Shown piece by piece: positions 1 through 12,745 of a DNA stretch of 64,000 nt. Within the stretch, counting starts at the first letter, position 1. Each line of letters opens with the position of its first letter. The notes beneath the pieces were generated by a model. That model saw only the letters and a list, made by a program, of their open reading frames with translations. It was not told the DNA's origin and ran no database searches. The position numbers and the translations under genes were made by a program. The stretch is from Physcomitrium patens (Eukaryota > Streptophyta > Bryopsida > Funariales > Funariaceae), in contig NC_037255.1 in NCBI RefSeq assembly GCF_000002425.4, forward strand, positions 611,153 through 675,152, read 5' to 3'.

Positions 1-295
1 TTATGGATAGATAGAGGGGAATGTTAAATAGATATTTTAAGTTGATTGTTGGATTCATTTTTTTATTTTTATTGTTATAATATTATTATTGTTGTTGTTA
101 CACAGAAAAACCAAAGGCAAAAGAGTGAGATTGTGAAAGGGTGCAATGCAGGTTGGGTGGTGGTGGAGGGTGAGCAGGCATTTGCAAAGCATCTCAAGGA
201 GCACTATCCCACCTTACAGCAGAGAAAGAGACATCAATCCTATGGGTATTAACAACACACAAGCTTGACAATGCCCTTTGCTATAACCATGGAGA

Positions 296-330
<35 letters not shown>

Positions 331-2286
331 CAACCACAAGTGATGTGAAAGAAGGACCATTGTTACAACATTTAATAGATACCTGTCAATTCATCCCACT
401 GTACTATTCAACTCATACATCCCCTTCTTCCTTTGTTTGTATGTATACTTGTTCAATGTGGGGTTCTATATGACAAAGAATGACAACCTAAACATCTGTG
501 GGGAGCAGCCTCATTCACAGTTTGCAAGACCATTTTTGAAGCCACAAAGTAGGTCCATCCATTGCCCAGCAGCACTCACAGAGTGCCACTTGGCCACTAG
601 GACCTTTCATTTCCTTCCTTTATCTGGGTTCCTTTCCACATGAAAGGCTGAGAGGAGTTTGCAAGTAGCTTTACTAATGCTATTAATATACATTTATATT
701 AATATTTTTAATATAATGCAAATGTAAATGGGACTTGGCACTGGGTTTGCCACCAAGTGTGCATTCCTGGTAGAGTTGTTGATGTTTCCAAGTGAGCTCA
801 CATGAAGATGGTTTCTTGGCTTGTGACTTGATATATCTCTTGCCCTGTTTTCCTTCCTTTCTTTGTTTGTTATGATTTATTTTAAAAAATAAAAAATAAA
901 AAATGATGATTTTAATACAGAATGAAAAAATAAATAAATAATAGTGATATTAATATTTTAAAATAAAGTAAATTAATCATGCACCAAGTTTAGAACATCA
1001 CAATTAGTAAATTTTTATAATTTTTATAATTTTTATAAAACGTATTACAATATTCTTAAACTACATATTTACACTTTTTATCAACTACCATTTTGTATCT
1101 TTTATATCTAAAAGCGTGCATGTTTTTTGTTGCAAGCATCTTGATTAGATATTTGGTTTCCTTCTTACAAAAACAATTTTAGGTTTGATGTTTTGACCCT
1201 TGTTCCATGATTCTACAAAACTCCTACATCAAAGTGTCAAATTACAGCATTGAAAAACAAAGGTCATCATTATCACATGCATCAAAACATTGTTAGGCCA
1301 TTTTTAAAGACCCATAATTTAGTTGTGGGCAATCTCAATGTTCAATTATCAACCATCCACATCTCCTCATCTTCTTCACCTTTTTTTTTTTCTTTTTTCT
1401 TTTTTGTTTTCCAATGGTGTTGCAAACCACTACCACATGAATGTACATCATCCAAGCCTACTAAACCAGAAACTTGCAGGAACCCATCAGAAATGTGAAC
1501 AAAGTCAAAGGGTGCTGGAGAACAAGGTAGAGTTTGAAGGGGAAAAGCGGGAAATTGGGCAAGTAAAGCTGGCAAGACTAAGCTACACCGCCCCTCCCCC
1601 CTCATTGAGCCAGGGTTCTATTCCCACAGCACGCAAAGCTAAACAACACTTGCCACGCTCTCCGTCCAGCCCCAACATGGTGAAAGTTTCCCTGGCCTGA
1701 GACATTCAGGGCATGGGGCCACGTCACCACCCTTCCACCAATGGGAACACGCCGCAGGGGATCGGATCGAGAACGAGCGGGAATACGGTGAGAACACGCG
1801 GGAGAGATTCAGCGTCCACCCCTCCCCCTCTCCCGACACTGTAGTAGTGGCCCTTCCTTCGCACGCATGAGATTCCATAATATTCTCGTGTCTTTACGGT
1901 CTTTCCGACTGCCCGGCTGCCCGAAATTGAAGCTGCCTGTTGGAAACAAAGCGCAGCGCCCCGACGCGTGGACGGCGAAGCCTGGAGGAGGAGCAAGCGA
2001 CGCGGAGGAAACGCCACAAATTCATCACAGGAACTGGAGTACCTCACGGGGATCTAGTAAGAACTTGCTGCAGGGAGGGTGATGAGGTTACACTGCAACG
2101 AACGAACGAAAAGAGAGAGAGAAGGAGAGAGAGAGAGGATTAGTGGGTCTACGGGCTCAGGTCGGCGCTGCGATCGCGGAATTAACGTCGGGTGGCAGAG
2201 TCGGTGACGACGTTTCCCTGCCGTGCCACCTTCGTAGCTTCCCCGCGTCCTCACCCTCATTCCTAATTCGGCATCAATGCATCACT
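1..2286. other. Intergenic and promoter-proximal region left of the exchanger gene
   Basis: I see no convincing gene in the first 1.5 kb. The DNA is AT-rich and holds an A tract and T-rich stretches. From about 1500 the base composition turns GC-richer, and from about 1900 it looks like the promoter and leader of the exchanger gene, with short purine (GA) runs near 2110-2140. Several short open frames lie here, but none shows a domain or plausible splicing. Confidence 0.5.
297..328. repeat. Poly(A) tract of 32 bases
   Basis: An uninterrupted run of A. It could be the tail of an old retroposed sequence, but I found no recognisable retroposon body next to it. Confidence 0.9.
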
Positions 2287-2376
2287 GTAAGTTACCGGAC
2301 AAGTGTTGCCTGCGGTGTACAATCAAAGTCTGGCTCTGCTGTCGCGTCCGATTGTGACGAGGTGCGTGAACTTCGC

Positions 2377-2379
<3 letters not shown>

Positions 2380-2416
<37 letters not shown>
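2380..2416. repeat. (GA)n microsatellite
   Basis: About 37 bases of nearly perfect GA dinucleotide repeat in the leader or leader intron of the exchanger gene. GA tracts are common in plant 5' leaders. A second short GA-rich stretch lies at about 2110-2140. Confidence 0.95.
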
Positions 2417-2421
<5 letters not shown>

Positions 2422-2709
2422 CGGTTGTCGAGTGAGCGCCGGTTTCGCGTAGAGAGAGCGCTTGTTTGGTTGTTCGCGGGCGCTTCGGATGGTTGGACTT
2501 CCTCAGTGGTTGCTGTCGTTGGGGTGCGGTGGTTGAGTTTCGTAGCTTGTTTGCGGATTTGCGGGGTTCTGAGAGAGAATCGGGAAGCGTTAGCGGTGAG
2601 TGGGATTAGGCTGTGGAGAATGATTGTGCGATAAGGGTAGTCCCTGGGACTGAAGAGAGGCATTTGCGGATTTCCGTTGAGAACGAGATATTTCTGAGTG
2701 TCTGTGTTG

Positions 2710-2736
2710 ATTATTATTATTATTATTATTATTATT
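2710..2736. repeat. (ATT)n microsatellite
   Basis: About nine ATT trinucleotides, within the candidate leader intron of the exchanger gene. Confidence 0.95.
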
Positions 2737-3508
2737 TTAATTTAGTGTTTCGTCGGTGTATGTAGCTGTTTTGCAGCGTGAGTGGGGCATTTGGTTTATT
2801 TTCGGACGTCGTGGCTGTAGTTTGTGGTTTGTATTTTGCGTGTTCGTCAACCTCATTTTCTTCAGTGGTATGTCTCTTGATTGTGCAAGTGAAGGAAATA
2901 TTCAGTGAAAGGAGGGTTCGCGTATATATAGAAATATATTCATCTTTTTCCTTTTTTTTTTTCTTTGTAAATTTTCGAAAGTCCTCGGATTTTTAGTTAG
3001 CTGCGTAACGATGTTGTACTTCAATGGTAGTGAGCTGTGCAGAGGGGTAAAGGTGGACTTTGAGAGGGTCTGTTTTTTTTAATAGTGGGATCCTAGCACT
3101 TGCTGTAGAATTGACACTATGGGCGTGGATGTTGGGAATAAGGATTGGTCAGGAATGATTGTGGGTGGTGGATTTTAAGACATTACTGTTGTCTGTATGC
3201 AGGATTTGGGGTTTGGAATGCCGCTTCAAAAATTCACAACAGCAAACTCCCACGTCCGGCATGGTGCGAGTTTTATCGACTTGTGGTGATGAGCAAGCAG
3301 CAGGTGTGATGGACGTCGGCAAATACATGTGTTGAGATCTCAAAACAGGATTTCTTCAGTTCGCAGCTGAATATAAGTATCTAGCGGATAGTTGGCCAGG
3401 TTGCAGCTTACACTCCAGTTTTCCCATACCGGGTGTAGGTGGATTTTGGATGGAAAGAGGTGCCGCGGACTCTTCCCTCTCGAGATCGTTTCTCTGAATT
3501 AGAGCACC

Positions 3509-6116
3509 ATGAATATTGCTCGGCGTAACCGCGTTCGTCCCTTCATTAGTATAGTTTCATTCGTCTTCTTCTTAACTCTTCTCCGCACGCATACCGACTG
3601 GGTTCCTTCATCGTCTTCACTTGCCAAAGGGCAAACTGCTTCATATGCCGTAGGTTATTTGGGAATCGAGAAATGGAGAGGCACAGGCCGACGTGTGTTA
3701 GGATTGCACTCTGAGAATGAGTCGATCATATCTGAGATTACGAATAATACTTCACCAAACGCTCCGAGGAGAAAGAAGATCACAAGACCATGTACGAATG
3801 TGCGGGAGCACATTGGATTTCCCGATGAATGCAGTTACGTGCGTGCCAATACAGAGTGCAGCTCCGGGACGCTTATAGAATACGTCACTGCGTATTACTG
3901 CACGTTCTCGAAGGCGCCGATTCTCGCCTACGTTTTGTTCTTTGTGTGGCTCTTCATGCTCTTTTACATGTTGGGAAACACAGCTGCGGATTATTTCTGT
4001 TTCTCTTTGGAGAAGCTCTCGGAGCTGTTGCGGCTTCCTCCCACTGTGTCTGGGGTGTCCCTCCTCCCTTTGGGAAATGGAGCACCTGACGTGTTTTCCA
4101 GCATTGCGTCGTTTCTGGGGACGGAACACAGTCAGGTGAGATGCGACCTCAGAAGCAATTTGACAGGATTTGGCCCATTGATTTTGATCGCAACTGCATG
4201 TTTTCTGCTGTAGAAATCTTGTCATAATAACTAAAAAATGCAACTGGGCTCGGTTTCGTGCAGGTTGGCTTGAACAGTGTTCTTGGAGGCGCAGTCTTTG
4301 TTACATCGGTGGTGGCCGGATCGGTGAGTTTGGCTGTGCAGCCGACGGGCCCGGCAGGAGTTCGTCCTCAGCTCGATTGCATTTGCTTCTTAAGGGATGT
4401 GGGGTTTTTTATGGGCTCTTTGGCGATCCTTTCATTCATCATTTACCAAGGGAAGATAAGTTTTGCGGGATCTGTTGGGTATTTATCTTTATATGTGCTA
4501 TATGGGATCATAGTAGCCACGTACGAGTTGATCAAGAAGCGAAATCGCAAGAATCGACGTCTGCATCTGGAACCACTTCTTTCAAGTAAGCGTAGTGCTC
4601 AAGTGGAGGAACTTCTTGGATAAGTCCCCCTTTGCATGTGTACCGCTAAGTTTCACGAAAACTGAAGCTATGCTATTAGACGGTCTACGTTTGATTAAGA
4701 GATTTAGTCATGTGTAAATGTGTATAAAAGTCTTGCTCCGTGGGGCTGACATTGAGATATGGTTCACTTGTCGCCATGCCAGGTTATTCATTAATGTACA
4801 AAATTGTTGTTGTCAGATGAAGGTTTGGAAGACACATTGGAAACAAGCTCTGAAGCTACAGACGAATCTCCGTCCTCTGGCGCCGACTTGCCCCCTCACA
4901 GATGGGATTGGCGAGAAACGCATCACGTTGCAATATTCTCACAAACTAGCCTGGCAGCCGCATTAGAAGCTACCATGACGGAGCCTGATCATGGAGATTA
5001 CACTGTGCCGCCAAATGAGGAAGTACCGACAGCGGAGGTGAGAGCAGTCCTTTAAAAGAGAAAACCAACCCAACATTTTCATGTGTGAGAGATCATATTT
5101 GATTTTTGTGGATCACACCCAATTCTCTATTCTGGAAGCTGAATAACTACCACAGTGATGGACTTTGAATTAAAACTTCAGCAGTATTCCATGAATTATT
5201 ACCACAGTGAATGCTCACTCAATTTCTTAACATGTAACCAGTGGAATTCTCACATGGTCCGCTAAATGGATTGTCTTCACAGGAACCAGCTTGTGGAGCG
5301 TTGTGTGGGGAGATGCTAGACTTGCCGCTGAGTCTACCACGACGTCTCACGATCCCTATTATAGAGGAGGATCGATGGTCCAAGCCATTCGCCGTCGCTA
5401 GCGCAACCTTGGCTCCGTCACTGTTAGCAGGAGTGTGGGATGGCAACGACGGGGATCCGTTCGGCAGCAGCCTCAGCGTGTACTTACTTGCCTTGGCCGT
5501 CGGGATCGTACTCGGCATTCTCGCATACCGAAACCTGGACAAGGACCGCCCGCCAACCCGCTGGGTCATGCCATGGGTGCTGGGAGGGTTCATAATGAGC
5601 ATCGTGTGGTTTTACCTCATCGCCAACGAACTCGTAGCCGTTCTGGTGGCGTTTGGTGTGATTCTCGAGATCGATTCGGCCATCTTGGGGCTCACGGTGC
5701 TGGCATGGGGGAATTCCATCGGAGACCTGATATCCAATCTAGCACTGGCGTGCAACGGAGGGGACGGAGTGCAAATCGCCATCTCGGGTTGCTACGCAGG
5801 GCCCATGTTCAACACAGTCGTGGGATTGGGCTTGTCTTTTGTTCTGGCGAGCTGGAATCGGTTTCCAGAACCCCTCATCCTTCCCGATGACGATACCGTC
5901 ATCTACACAATCGGCTTCCTCTTCCTCAGCCTTGTTTGGGCGTTAGGGGCACTGCCGACTCGCGGCATGAAGCCCAACAAGATCATGGGAGTAGGGCTTC
6001 TGTTCTTGTATATTTCCTTCATGGCGTTGCGGCTGGCGGACATTCTAGGGATTATTTCCCTCGAGGGTTTCAATCTAGGTTCTTCACCGGGCTTCTTGGG
6101 TGTAAGAGTTGTGTAA
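3509..6116 (+). CDS. CCX: Cation/calcium exchanger of the CCX family, four coding exons
   Basis: Coding exons are 3509-4135, 4264-4585, 4817-5037 and 5283-6116. All junctions are GT-AG and the phases agree, giving about 667 residues. The product is a polytopic membrane protein of the Ca2+/cation antiporter superfamily, which moves Ca2+ or other cations against H+, Na+ or K+ across an inner or plasma membrane. It has an N-terminal hydrophobic segment (about residues 13-33), a cysteine-rich lumenal stretch typical of CCX proteins, the alpha-1 motif GNGAPD at 189-194 and the alpha-2 motif GNSIGD at 533-538. A hydrophilic loop between exons 2 and 4 separates the two halves. The ATG at 3509 (gcaccATGa) gives the hydrophobic N terminus expected of the family. 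The leader upstream is long and probably contains an intron. Substrate and membrane cannot be told from sequence. Confidence 0.96.
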
Positions 6117-7261
6117 CGACGAAATTAAGAGTGGGATTGGGAGCTGTTCTTTGTTAGATGGTTTTAGCGGCAGAGGAGAGATGCAAGCGTCAACTCTCTT
6201 CAGACGGATGTGGGCTGGCTCTAGGTGTATATTAGGTGTAAAAAACGGACGAAGTAATCTTCTCGATTAAAAACAAGGCATGGTGACACCATCTGGTGTC
6301 AACAATTAGTTAAGGCTTTGCCCACCTCCATGTTGTCAGTCCGTTCTCGTGCAACAGGCTGGATTGTAGTCTATTGAACCTCGGGGCTTGAAGCTGCGCC
6401 TTGCAATTCAGACAGGGATTTCTTCGATAGATGCTACTGGTTCAGTGTAGATCATTTATTGAATTGGGTGGAACGAGGGGTTGCTGGATTCCAACAGATA
6501 GTTTGTTGGTTCCGACCTCAACGCCGCACGTATCTGGTGGGGACATTTCAACACACTTGTTCTTCTCTGTTGTTAATTAGTTACCGTTGCGAAAAAGAAT
6601 AAAAGTAAAAGCAAAGAGAAAAAAGAAAGGACGTGTTGGAATCTATGGAAAGTTCATGAATTGTGCGTGAAATGCTCAGTTGATCTCCGGTATCGGAGGT
6701 TCCTGTAACGAAAGAAGCACTTGTGTAGTGTTTTCCTCCGCCCACAACAGAATTTTGTGATGGTAATAGCACTTTTGTTGTGGAGTTAATCTGGGTTAGT
6801 ACCGTACCGTCTTCTATTCTTGTACTATCAATATGTAAGTTGAAATTATGTTGACAACTTGACAGCATCTAATTGCCAGGGTTCTGTCTCCGAGGTTCAT
6901 GTGATGGGATTTTTATCTTTAAATTCACTCTCAAAGACTGCCATGCATGACCTTGATCATTCACATAAAATCATTATTTTTATTTCAGCGGGTCTTTTGG
7001 AATGACCCGTCATGTTGCTGTGACACGCTACGATGAATTACCAGTTCCAGCCGAAGGGCTTCCAAAAGATTGCAGTCCACCTTATGCTTTTCGTGAAAGT
7101 TAAACCAATTTGCAACGCACTCTCCTGTGAGCTGAAAATAGAATCATGTTATTCAGGTAAATTTATGCCTAAAATTAGCATGTGCTGCGAAGAATATTAT
7201 GAATACGTTACTACGGAAAGGCACTTTGGACGCTCAACCACGTCAGCTATCCATGGAAAAT
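6117..7261. other. Shared 3' region of two converging genes
   Basis: This 1.1-kb stretch holds the 3' untranslated DNA of the exchanger gene, with AATAAA-like sequence near 6597. It probably also holds the 3' end of the opposite coiled-coil gene, whose stop codon is at 7262-7264. I see no other gene or repeat. Confidence 0.5.
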
Positions 7262-9858
7262 TCAGTGTCTGTTTTTTCGAGCTGCAAACGTACTTGAAGC
7301 GAATTTCGAAAGGACAACAATGCCTGCTGATCGGATTAGACTCCTACCTCGAAGAATCTTCCTGCGAACCGACTTGCGTATGTCGTCGTCTAAGCCGTTG
7401 CCATGTTTGTCGATTGGATAAATGTGTGATTTCACAGCTGAAATACTGGAGAGGTGGGTACCACCTGCTGACGTCGCGATAAAATCAAGTCACATTTTTG
7501 AGAAACAGAGCAGTAAAAAGGTTCAACTCAACCAAAAACTTCAGTTTTCTTACTTCGAACCAAGAAGTCCAGCCCACTGTCGAAGTCAGAGTCAGGAGAG
7601 CCATCCAGATTCACAATTGCTGGAGAATTTAGAGCAACCTACAGACAGGATAGCAAGGTATTATTCTTGGGAATTGCCTTTTGGTATCCTCATAAGTAAC
7701 AAAATCAACTTAATGAAATAATGTATCAAGAGTAGCGCTCCAGACTTCGAGAGAAAGAATATTACTGGGGAGTGGTTTGGAGTCGATTCCAGAGATTTCT
7801 TTCGAAGAGATGAAGATTGATTAATGAGTCGATGGTGTGATTCTCTAGGTATCACTGGATGAAAAATGTCATGGAATTCAGCTTTCAAATCACTCTTGAG
7901 GTTGACGAGCTCCTCCCGCAATGACTCAGTAATGAGCCTGCAACTGGCCTCAGCATTTTCCTTTGAAACGTCTTGTGCCGTTGGCTGAAGTTAGCATGGA
8001 AACGGCAGAAAATTACTCATCATTTTTCTCTCACATATTTTTCAAATTCTGTTCCTCAGAAGCTAAACCGATCCACCTGCCTAAATACGACGAAATTGGG
8101 CAAAAACAATTGGAAAAGAAGATCTACCTGGAAGCTTCCGACTTCCTGAAGAATAGTTTCCTCCAAGGCTTTAATGGCAGTCGTTATGCTGCTGTTCGCT
8201 GTCTCTTCTTCTTTGACCTGATACGAAGGTATGAATTTCTTTTTATCGAACTACATTCAGAATTCCAAAGATTTTGCAATTAACTTCAACTAAGTATTGC
8301 GAATTTATTGATTCTGAAGTCGCAATAATAGAGAAGACATCGTGCCATTTTTAGTTGATTGTTAGGCCATCATTTTTCCAGAGGAATTGCCATCTGACCA
8401 GTTTGTGAAGTGCGTTCGGTTGACGCGACAATTTTGATCTGCTGTCTGTGTCTGTCAAAGATTGTAAATGTCAGATATCTCCAGTACCACTATATACTTG
8501 AGGAATGCCTTGAGCGATGATTGGTGAGAGTTGAAGTATGAACGTAATCAACTTAAAATTCATCGTGGTCAGCTATGTGTTTGTCGCTAACGGTGAGTGG
8601 TGAAAAGAACGATATTCTTACTCTCGAAACATGTTTCTTCGAGGAATGACTTAAGGTGCTGATAATCATCACAAATTTTCTGAATAACGGCGATTTCTGC
8701 TTCCCTTAACTTCTCCAAGTTGGCTAATCTTTTTTCTATGTCCTCAGAGACATTACCTGATGCACACAATTCCAATATGGAATCGAAGTATCATATCACC
8801 ATAGTACATGAGAGCAGAAATTGCGCAGACAATTGCGAAAGGAGACGAGTGCATAGCTGGATTTAACTGGCATAAAAGAGCATACAGTGTTGCCATGGAC
8901 GAGGCGTGTTGTTCTGAGGTCCAACTAACAAAAGCGAAGCACTTGCGGAAGTCGAACTTGCAGGTGTTTGAGCTCCTCCAGCATTTCCAAGTGTGTTTCG
9001 GCGATTAAGACTTGAAGTCAATCCAGCAAAATAAGGAGGAGGTTTTTGCGGCTGACTAAGTGATGTCTCTTTGCAGTTTTTCGACTATGCCAAGAATTTA
9101 GAAGGACGAAGGTCAGATGGTAAATTCAGAGCTTTGCAAAATAACAATGTAAACTGCTGAACAAGAAAAAAACCATCAGATAAATGTTTTTCGCGTATTA
9201 TAATCAATATCCCAGGTCAATGCAGGAAAGTATAACACAAACAGGGCTGCAGTTACGAGTCACTCACTTGATCGCAAGCATAGTCCTGTGGTTGTGTATT
9301 TGGTGAGAACCGTAACTGTGTATTTTGAGTTTGCGTTAGACATCCTTGCGAAAGGGATCGCTGACTCTGCGAGGAGTACGGATTGTAAGATCGCGGCAGA
9401 AAGGGATGCTTGGACTGTGACTCTTGCTGAGAGCCGCAATCCGAGTACTGTACATCTGCGGGTCCAACTCTTTCAATCGGCCTCGGCGCTGTTTCATATC
9501 TTCAATGAACCGAAGAGAAAGAAACTCGTCAAAATCTTGTGGAAGCGCACACATCACAAAATGGAGGTTCAAATCCATAACAGACATCCTGATGAATTTT
9601 TTCACTGAACCGGAGCACTTGATGACATCAAGTTCATTCTATGAATGCTGTTAAAAACCTTTTACTCATTAAATTGCTTACAAAGGAAGTGCTCAGTGAG
9701 CTAATCAATTTGAATCTTGCAAATCCATGTAAAAAACTTATCAAAGGCGGAGCAGAGAAGGCAACAAACCCTGGGAGGATTTGACGAGGAAATGGCGTGA
9801 TTGCAGCGTGGCTAAGTGAACTCGGCCTACCGCCTAAGCTCAAGCTGCGCTTCTTCAT
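7262..9858 (-). CDS. Multi-exon coiled-coil protein resembling meiotic PRD3/PAIR1
   Basis: On the minus strand these exons join with matching phases and GT-AG borders: 9268-9499, 8886-9051, 8622-8756, 8399-8451, 8128-8217, 7766-7984, 7554-7638, 7348-7437 and 7262-7281. A possible first exon, 9770-9858, begins with ATG and gives about 392 residues in total. The N-terminal part is Q/S-rich, with repeated SQ pairs. The middle is a coiled coil (VSEDIEKRL followed by LKSFLEETCFE). An acidic D/S patch (DSDFDSGLDF) precedes a basic C terminus (RKILRARKNRH). From memory of the family, this order and several near-gapless stretches match PRD3 of Arabidopsis and PAIR1 of rice (about 450-490 residues), which are needed for meiotic double-strand breaks. 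The first exon lacks the family's usual start motif, so the 5' end is unsure, as is the acceptor at 9500. Confidence 0.6.
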
Positions 9859-10528
9859 AACGAGATTGAAGCTACACTCACGCGGCTCAACAATGATTCC
9901 GCCAGCTCTACAATGGAGATCATCTAATGATCTTCTTCCCTAACCAAGACGTCCCCAATCGTCCCAGAGTTCATTCAACGGTTCCAAGTGCTCCCGAGTT
10001 AAGTAGAACTGTTCGTTCTCTCTACGAGAAGGTTTGGGGCCCCTGAAAAGACTGTCCAATTTCATGTAATGAATGTGGATGATAGCTCCGATCCCATGCA
10101 ATTTCATCCGTTGTATTTTGGATGAGAATGAAAAGATGCAGTGTTGAAATACACATCGACACTGTTACTGGTCGTTTGTGAGATGAAGTTCATCAAGGAA
10201 TTGGGTGATTCTAGATGACGTGGAAGTGTACCCATTTGCACATTTGCATCATGACTTTGTGGTACATGACCGATCTACGAAGCAGCACAAAAGCAATGCT
10301 TCACGGCCTAACTTATAATGCATAATCTGTGAAGCAATTCTCTGAATTGCAATGAGACGCCTCTGTTGGAGAGTTACCCTTGGTTCTAAATGCCTAGTAG
10401 GGTATTGTACTCATTTAGACTAAATTTGTGATTGAGGGTTCTACTTAAGAGGTTGTTGTTGGGATTTTTTGAGAAGCTTTACATTTCTCAAAACACGATG
10501 GTGCTTGTCTAGTTGATTTTCTCATAGT
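9859..10528. other. Unassigned region between the coiled-coil gene and a copia LTR
   Basis: This interval has more balanced composition than the transposon DNA to its right. It probably holds the promoter and leader of the minus-strand coiled-coil gene. A few short open stretches occur on the plus strand (around 9870-10030), but I cannot assign them to a family. The copia LTR begins at about 10529. Confidence 0.35.
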
Positions 10529-10812
10529 ATCTGTAAGCAAAGTGTAAGATTTCTATGAACACAACAAATAACAGTGACTTTATTTGCATGATATAATTCA
10601 ATATTTACTTTGTGAACTAGAGTAGTTTGAACTGTTTTCTAAACATTATTCTGTTTGCACTGAATTTAATCTGTTGTTTGAACTATACATAGCTCAAGTT
10701 AGTGGCTAATGCATACCTTGCCTTTGGTGAAAAAATGGTGGGTATCAACTTCGTCCATGTACAACTTAGGTATTGCATAGTTTCAGCCATCTATAAAGAA
10801 ATCATAGGCACA
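10529..10812 (-). repeat. Left LTR (3' LTR) of the copia element
   Basis: It matches 21486-21761 in order and in many identical blocks, for example AAACATTATTCTGTTTGCACTG against AAACATTATTATGTTTATACTG. The right border is placed where the similarity fades and is approximate. Confidence 0.7.
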
Positions 10813-11137
10813 CATTTTTGCCAATACTTCGTCTCACCTAGGGTTTCATTTATTTTTCATTTTTTATTTGGAAATTTGTGTTACAATATCAAAGCTTAAT
10901 GTGTTGGCACTTTAGGATCACGTTGACCTTCTCTCTTTAGTAAGTTGTTTCTACTCTAGCTCTTAATTTGTTGTTTCTTTTGTAGTTTTTCTTTTTGGTT
11001 TACTTCCTAACTTTTATATTTTTAGTAGAAATTGATCCTTCTAGGTATTTTGGTTTCTAATCACAATGTTGAGAAGAGGATGTAATGCTAGAATTTCTTA
11101 TACTCATCATCTTCTTAATAAGTCTCTTTTATAATTT

Positions 11138-11140
<3 letters not shown>

Positions 11141-11170
<30 letters not shown>
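11141..11170. repeat. Poly(A) tract of about 30 bases inside the copia region
   Basis: An uninterrupted A run at about 11141-11170. It has no clear retroposon body beside it, and the flanks are AT-rich transposon remnants. Confidence 0.85.
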
Positions 11171-11172
<2 letters not shown>

Positions 11173-12196
11173 TTGGAAGGGAATATAAGTTTAGATGCAG
11201 CTTTTGAAGAAAAGGCTTTGTATAAAGAAATTTCTTTCAATTGTATAAGTTCTCTTCTATATGGATCATCTAATGTTTTAATACCTTAATTACCACTAGA
11301 CATTGCTTATGAGACTATATAATTTAAGCAAAATTTAGAGACAAGAAATAGAATCTTTTGATTATTAGCATATACTTTTATTTATAAAAATTGATATTAT
11401 TAGCTATTAATATATGGCTATAGCTAAAAGCATTAAATCTAAGAACTTATTATATAGATATAAGGATAAATATGTATATTTTATAAAAATATATAGTGAA
11501 GATATGGTTGATAGACTTACAATGTGATTATTTTACAAAGGTATAGATCAAGAACTCAATATATAGTTGATGTTGAAGAAGAATTTTTTTTTAATCTATA
11601 GCCTTTTTAAATATAGAATGTCATATTTTATTGATAATCTTAATAAATATATCAGCCAACTATCATTTAGTTGAAATGTATGATACTTGGACCTCATCAA
11701 GTCAAGCTTTTTCTTAAATATAGTTGAAGTGTATTTCAATATGTTTAATTTTGGCATATAATATGTTTCAAGTTATGCTTCAAACATTAGTCTATATTTG
11801 GCCTTAATAGTTGATAATATGATTGTGCTTTGCAACTTCAAACTCTAATGAAGTTATAAGTTTCTAATCATATATATAAATCATGACATAGATTTGCAAG
11901 AATCTTTATCTTGCTCCCAATTAGCATCTGTTTGAGCAATCATTTTACTTAGTTTTCTCTTTGAATAATGAATTCTTAGTTCTATAATTCTTCTTTAATA
12001 GCATAAAATATTCATCCTTGCCTTCCAATATAATTTTTGAGGTGCAATGTAATATCTACTAATGTAATTCACTACAAAGCTTATATCAAGATGTTCCATG
12101 TTCAATAAATAAAATGAGCCTTTAACAAGTTTGCAATATTTAATTCTTAATTCACTTTAAAATAAAAAAATTGTACCTTTGTTCATAAGAATTATG

Positions 12197-12745
12197 TGTC
12201 AAAGACATGAATCTCGAAGAAAGAGAATCCTCAATATCCTTTGCTATCATTGAAGAGAACTAGAAAGTCATTCAAAAAATAATGTAATACTAACTAGAAT
12301 GGCTATCGCCAAAAACAAGAAGAGTAGAAAGTCTTAAAACAAGACTAAGATTAGAAAGGCGTTGACAAGAGTGAAGAAGGCTTCACTCTTGCCTCCATAT
12401 ATACTATCTAACTAAGAGCTATGTGGTGATGTCCTATAGAATCTTCAATATGTGTTGACTTTGCTAGCCACATGTCTTATCTTGCAAGGCAAGTTATCTA
12501 TATATATACCACATAGTTGGCTTGTTCTACAAGCTATTATACGGAGATAACTTGTTCCATAAGCTACCGATATATGGTTAGCTTTTTGGCCAAGTTTCTA
12601 ACCTACAAACATATCTAAAGTCAAAACTGTATCTATGAAGCTTCTAGGAAGCTTCTCTAGAAGACTTTATGAAACTATTCTATATTTTCTTACTTCTACT
12701 TAACAATATAAGTAACTATTGAAGTAAATGTATATGTCCGTGACA
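12197..12745 (-). repeat. 3' LTR of gypsy copy C
   Basis: 549 bp, the same length as its partner at 18969-19517 and very similar to it. It contains the palindromic GACAAGAGTGAAG block that is shared by the whole family. Confidence 0.92.

Larger units (their letters stand above)
2287..3202 (+). other. Candidate intron in the 5' leader of the exchanger gene
   Basis: A consensus donor GTAAGT lies at 2287. A pyrimidine-containing acceptor ending in TATGCAG lies just before 3203, about 300 bases upstream of the exchanger start codon. The interval is T-rich, has no credible coding content, and contains the GA and ATT microsatellites. This is an inference from splice signals only; transcript reads would settle it. 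Confidence 0.4.

Noticed and set aside
1546..1553. Second GCGGGAAA, an E2F-like word left of the exchanger gene
   Set aside because: An 8-base match can occur by chance. It lies far from the start codon of a transport gene, and nothing else supports cell-cycle control.
2143..2663. Overlapping long open frames on both strands around the GA repeat
   Set aside because: Both are driven by the GA/TC dinucleotide run, which gives RERERE or LSLSLS. They contain no domain and lie in the likely leader intron of the exchanger gene.
3752..4243. 163-codon open frame opposite the exchanger's first exon
   Set aside because: It is antisense to a well-supported exon, has no domain, and reflects codon bias on the other strand.
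9336..9605. 90-codon minus-strand open frame as a separate protein
   Set aside because: Another frame of the same DNA joins in phase with the neighbouring exons and gives the SQ-rich segment expected of the PRD3-like product, so this frame is a shadow.
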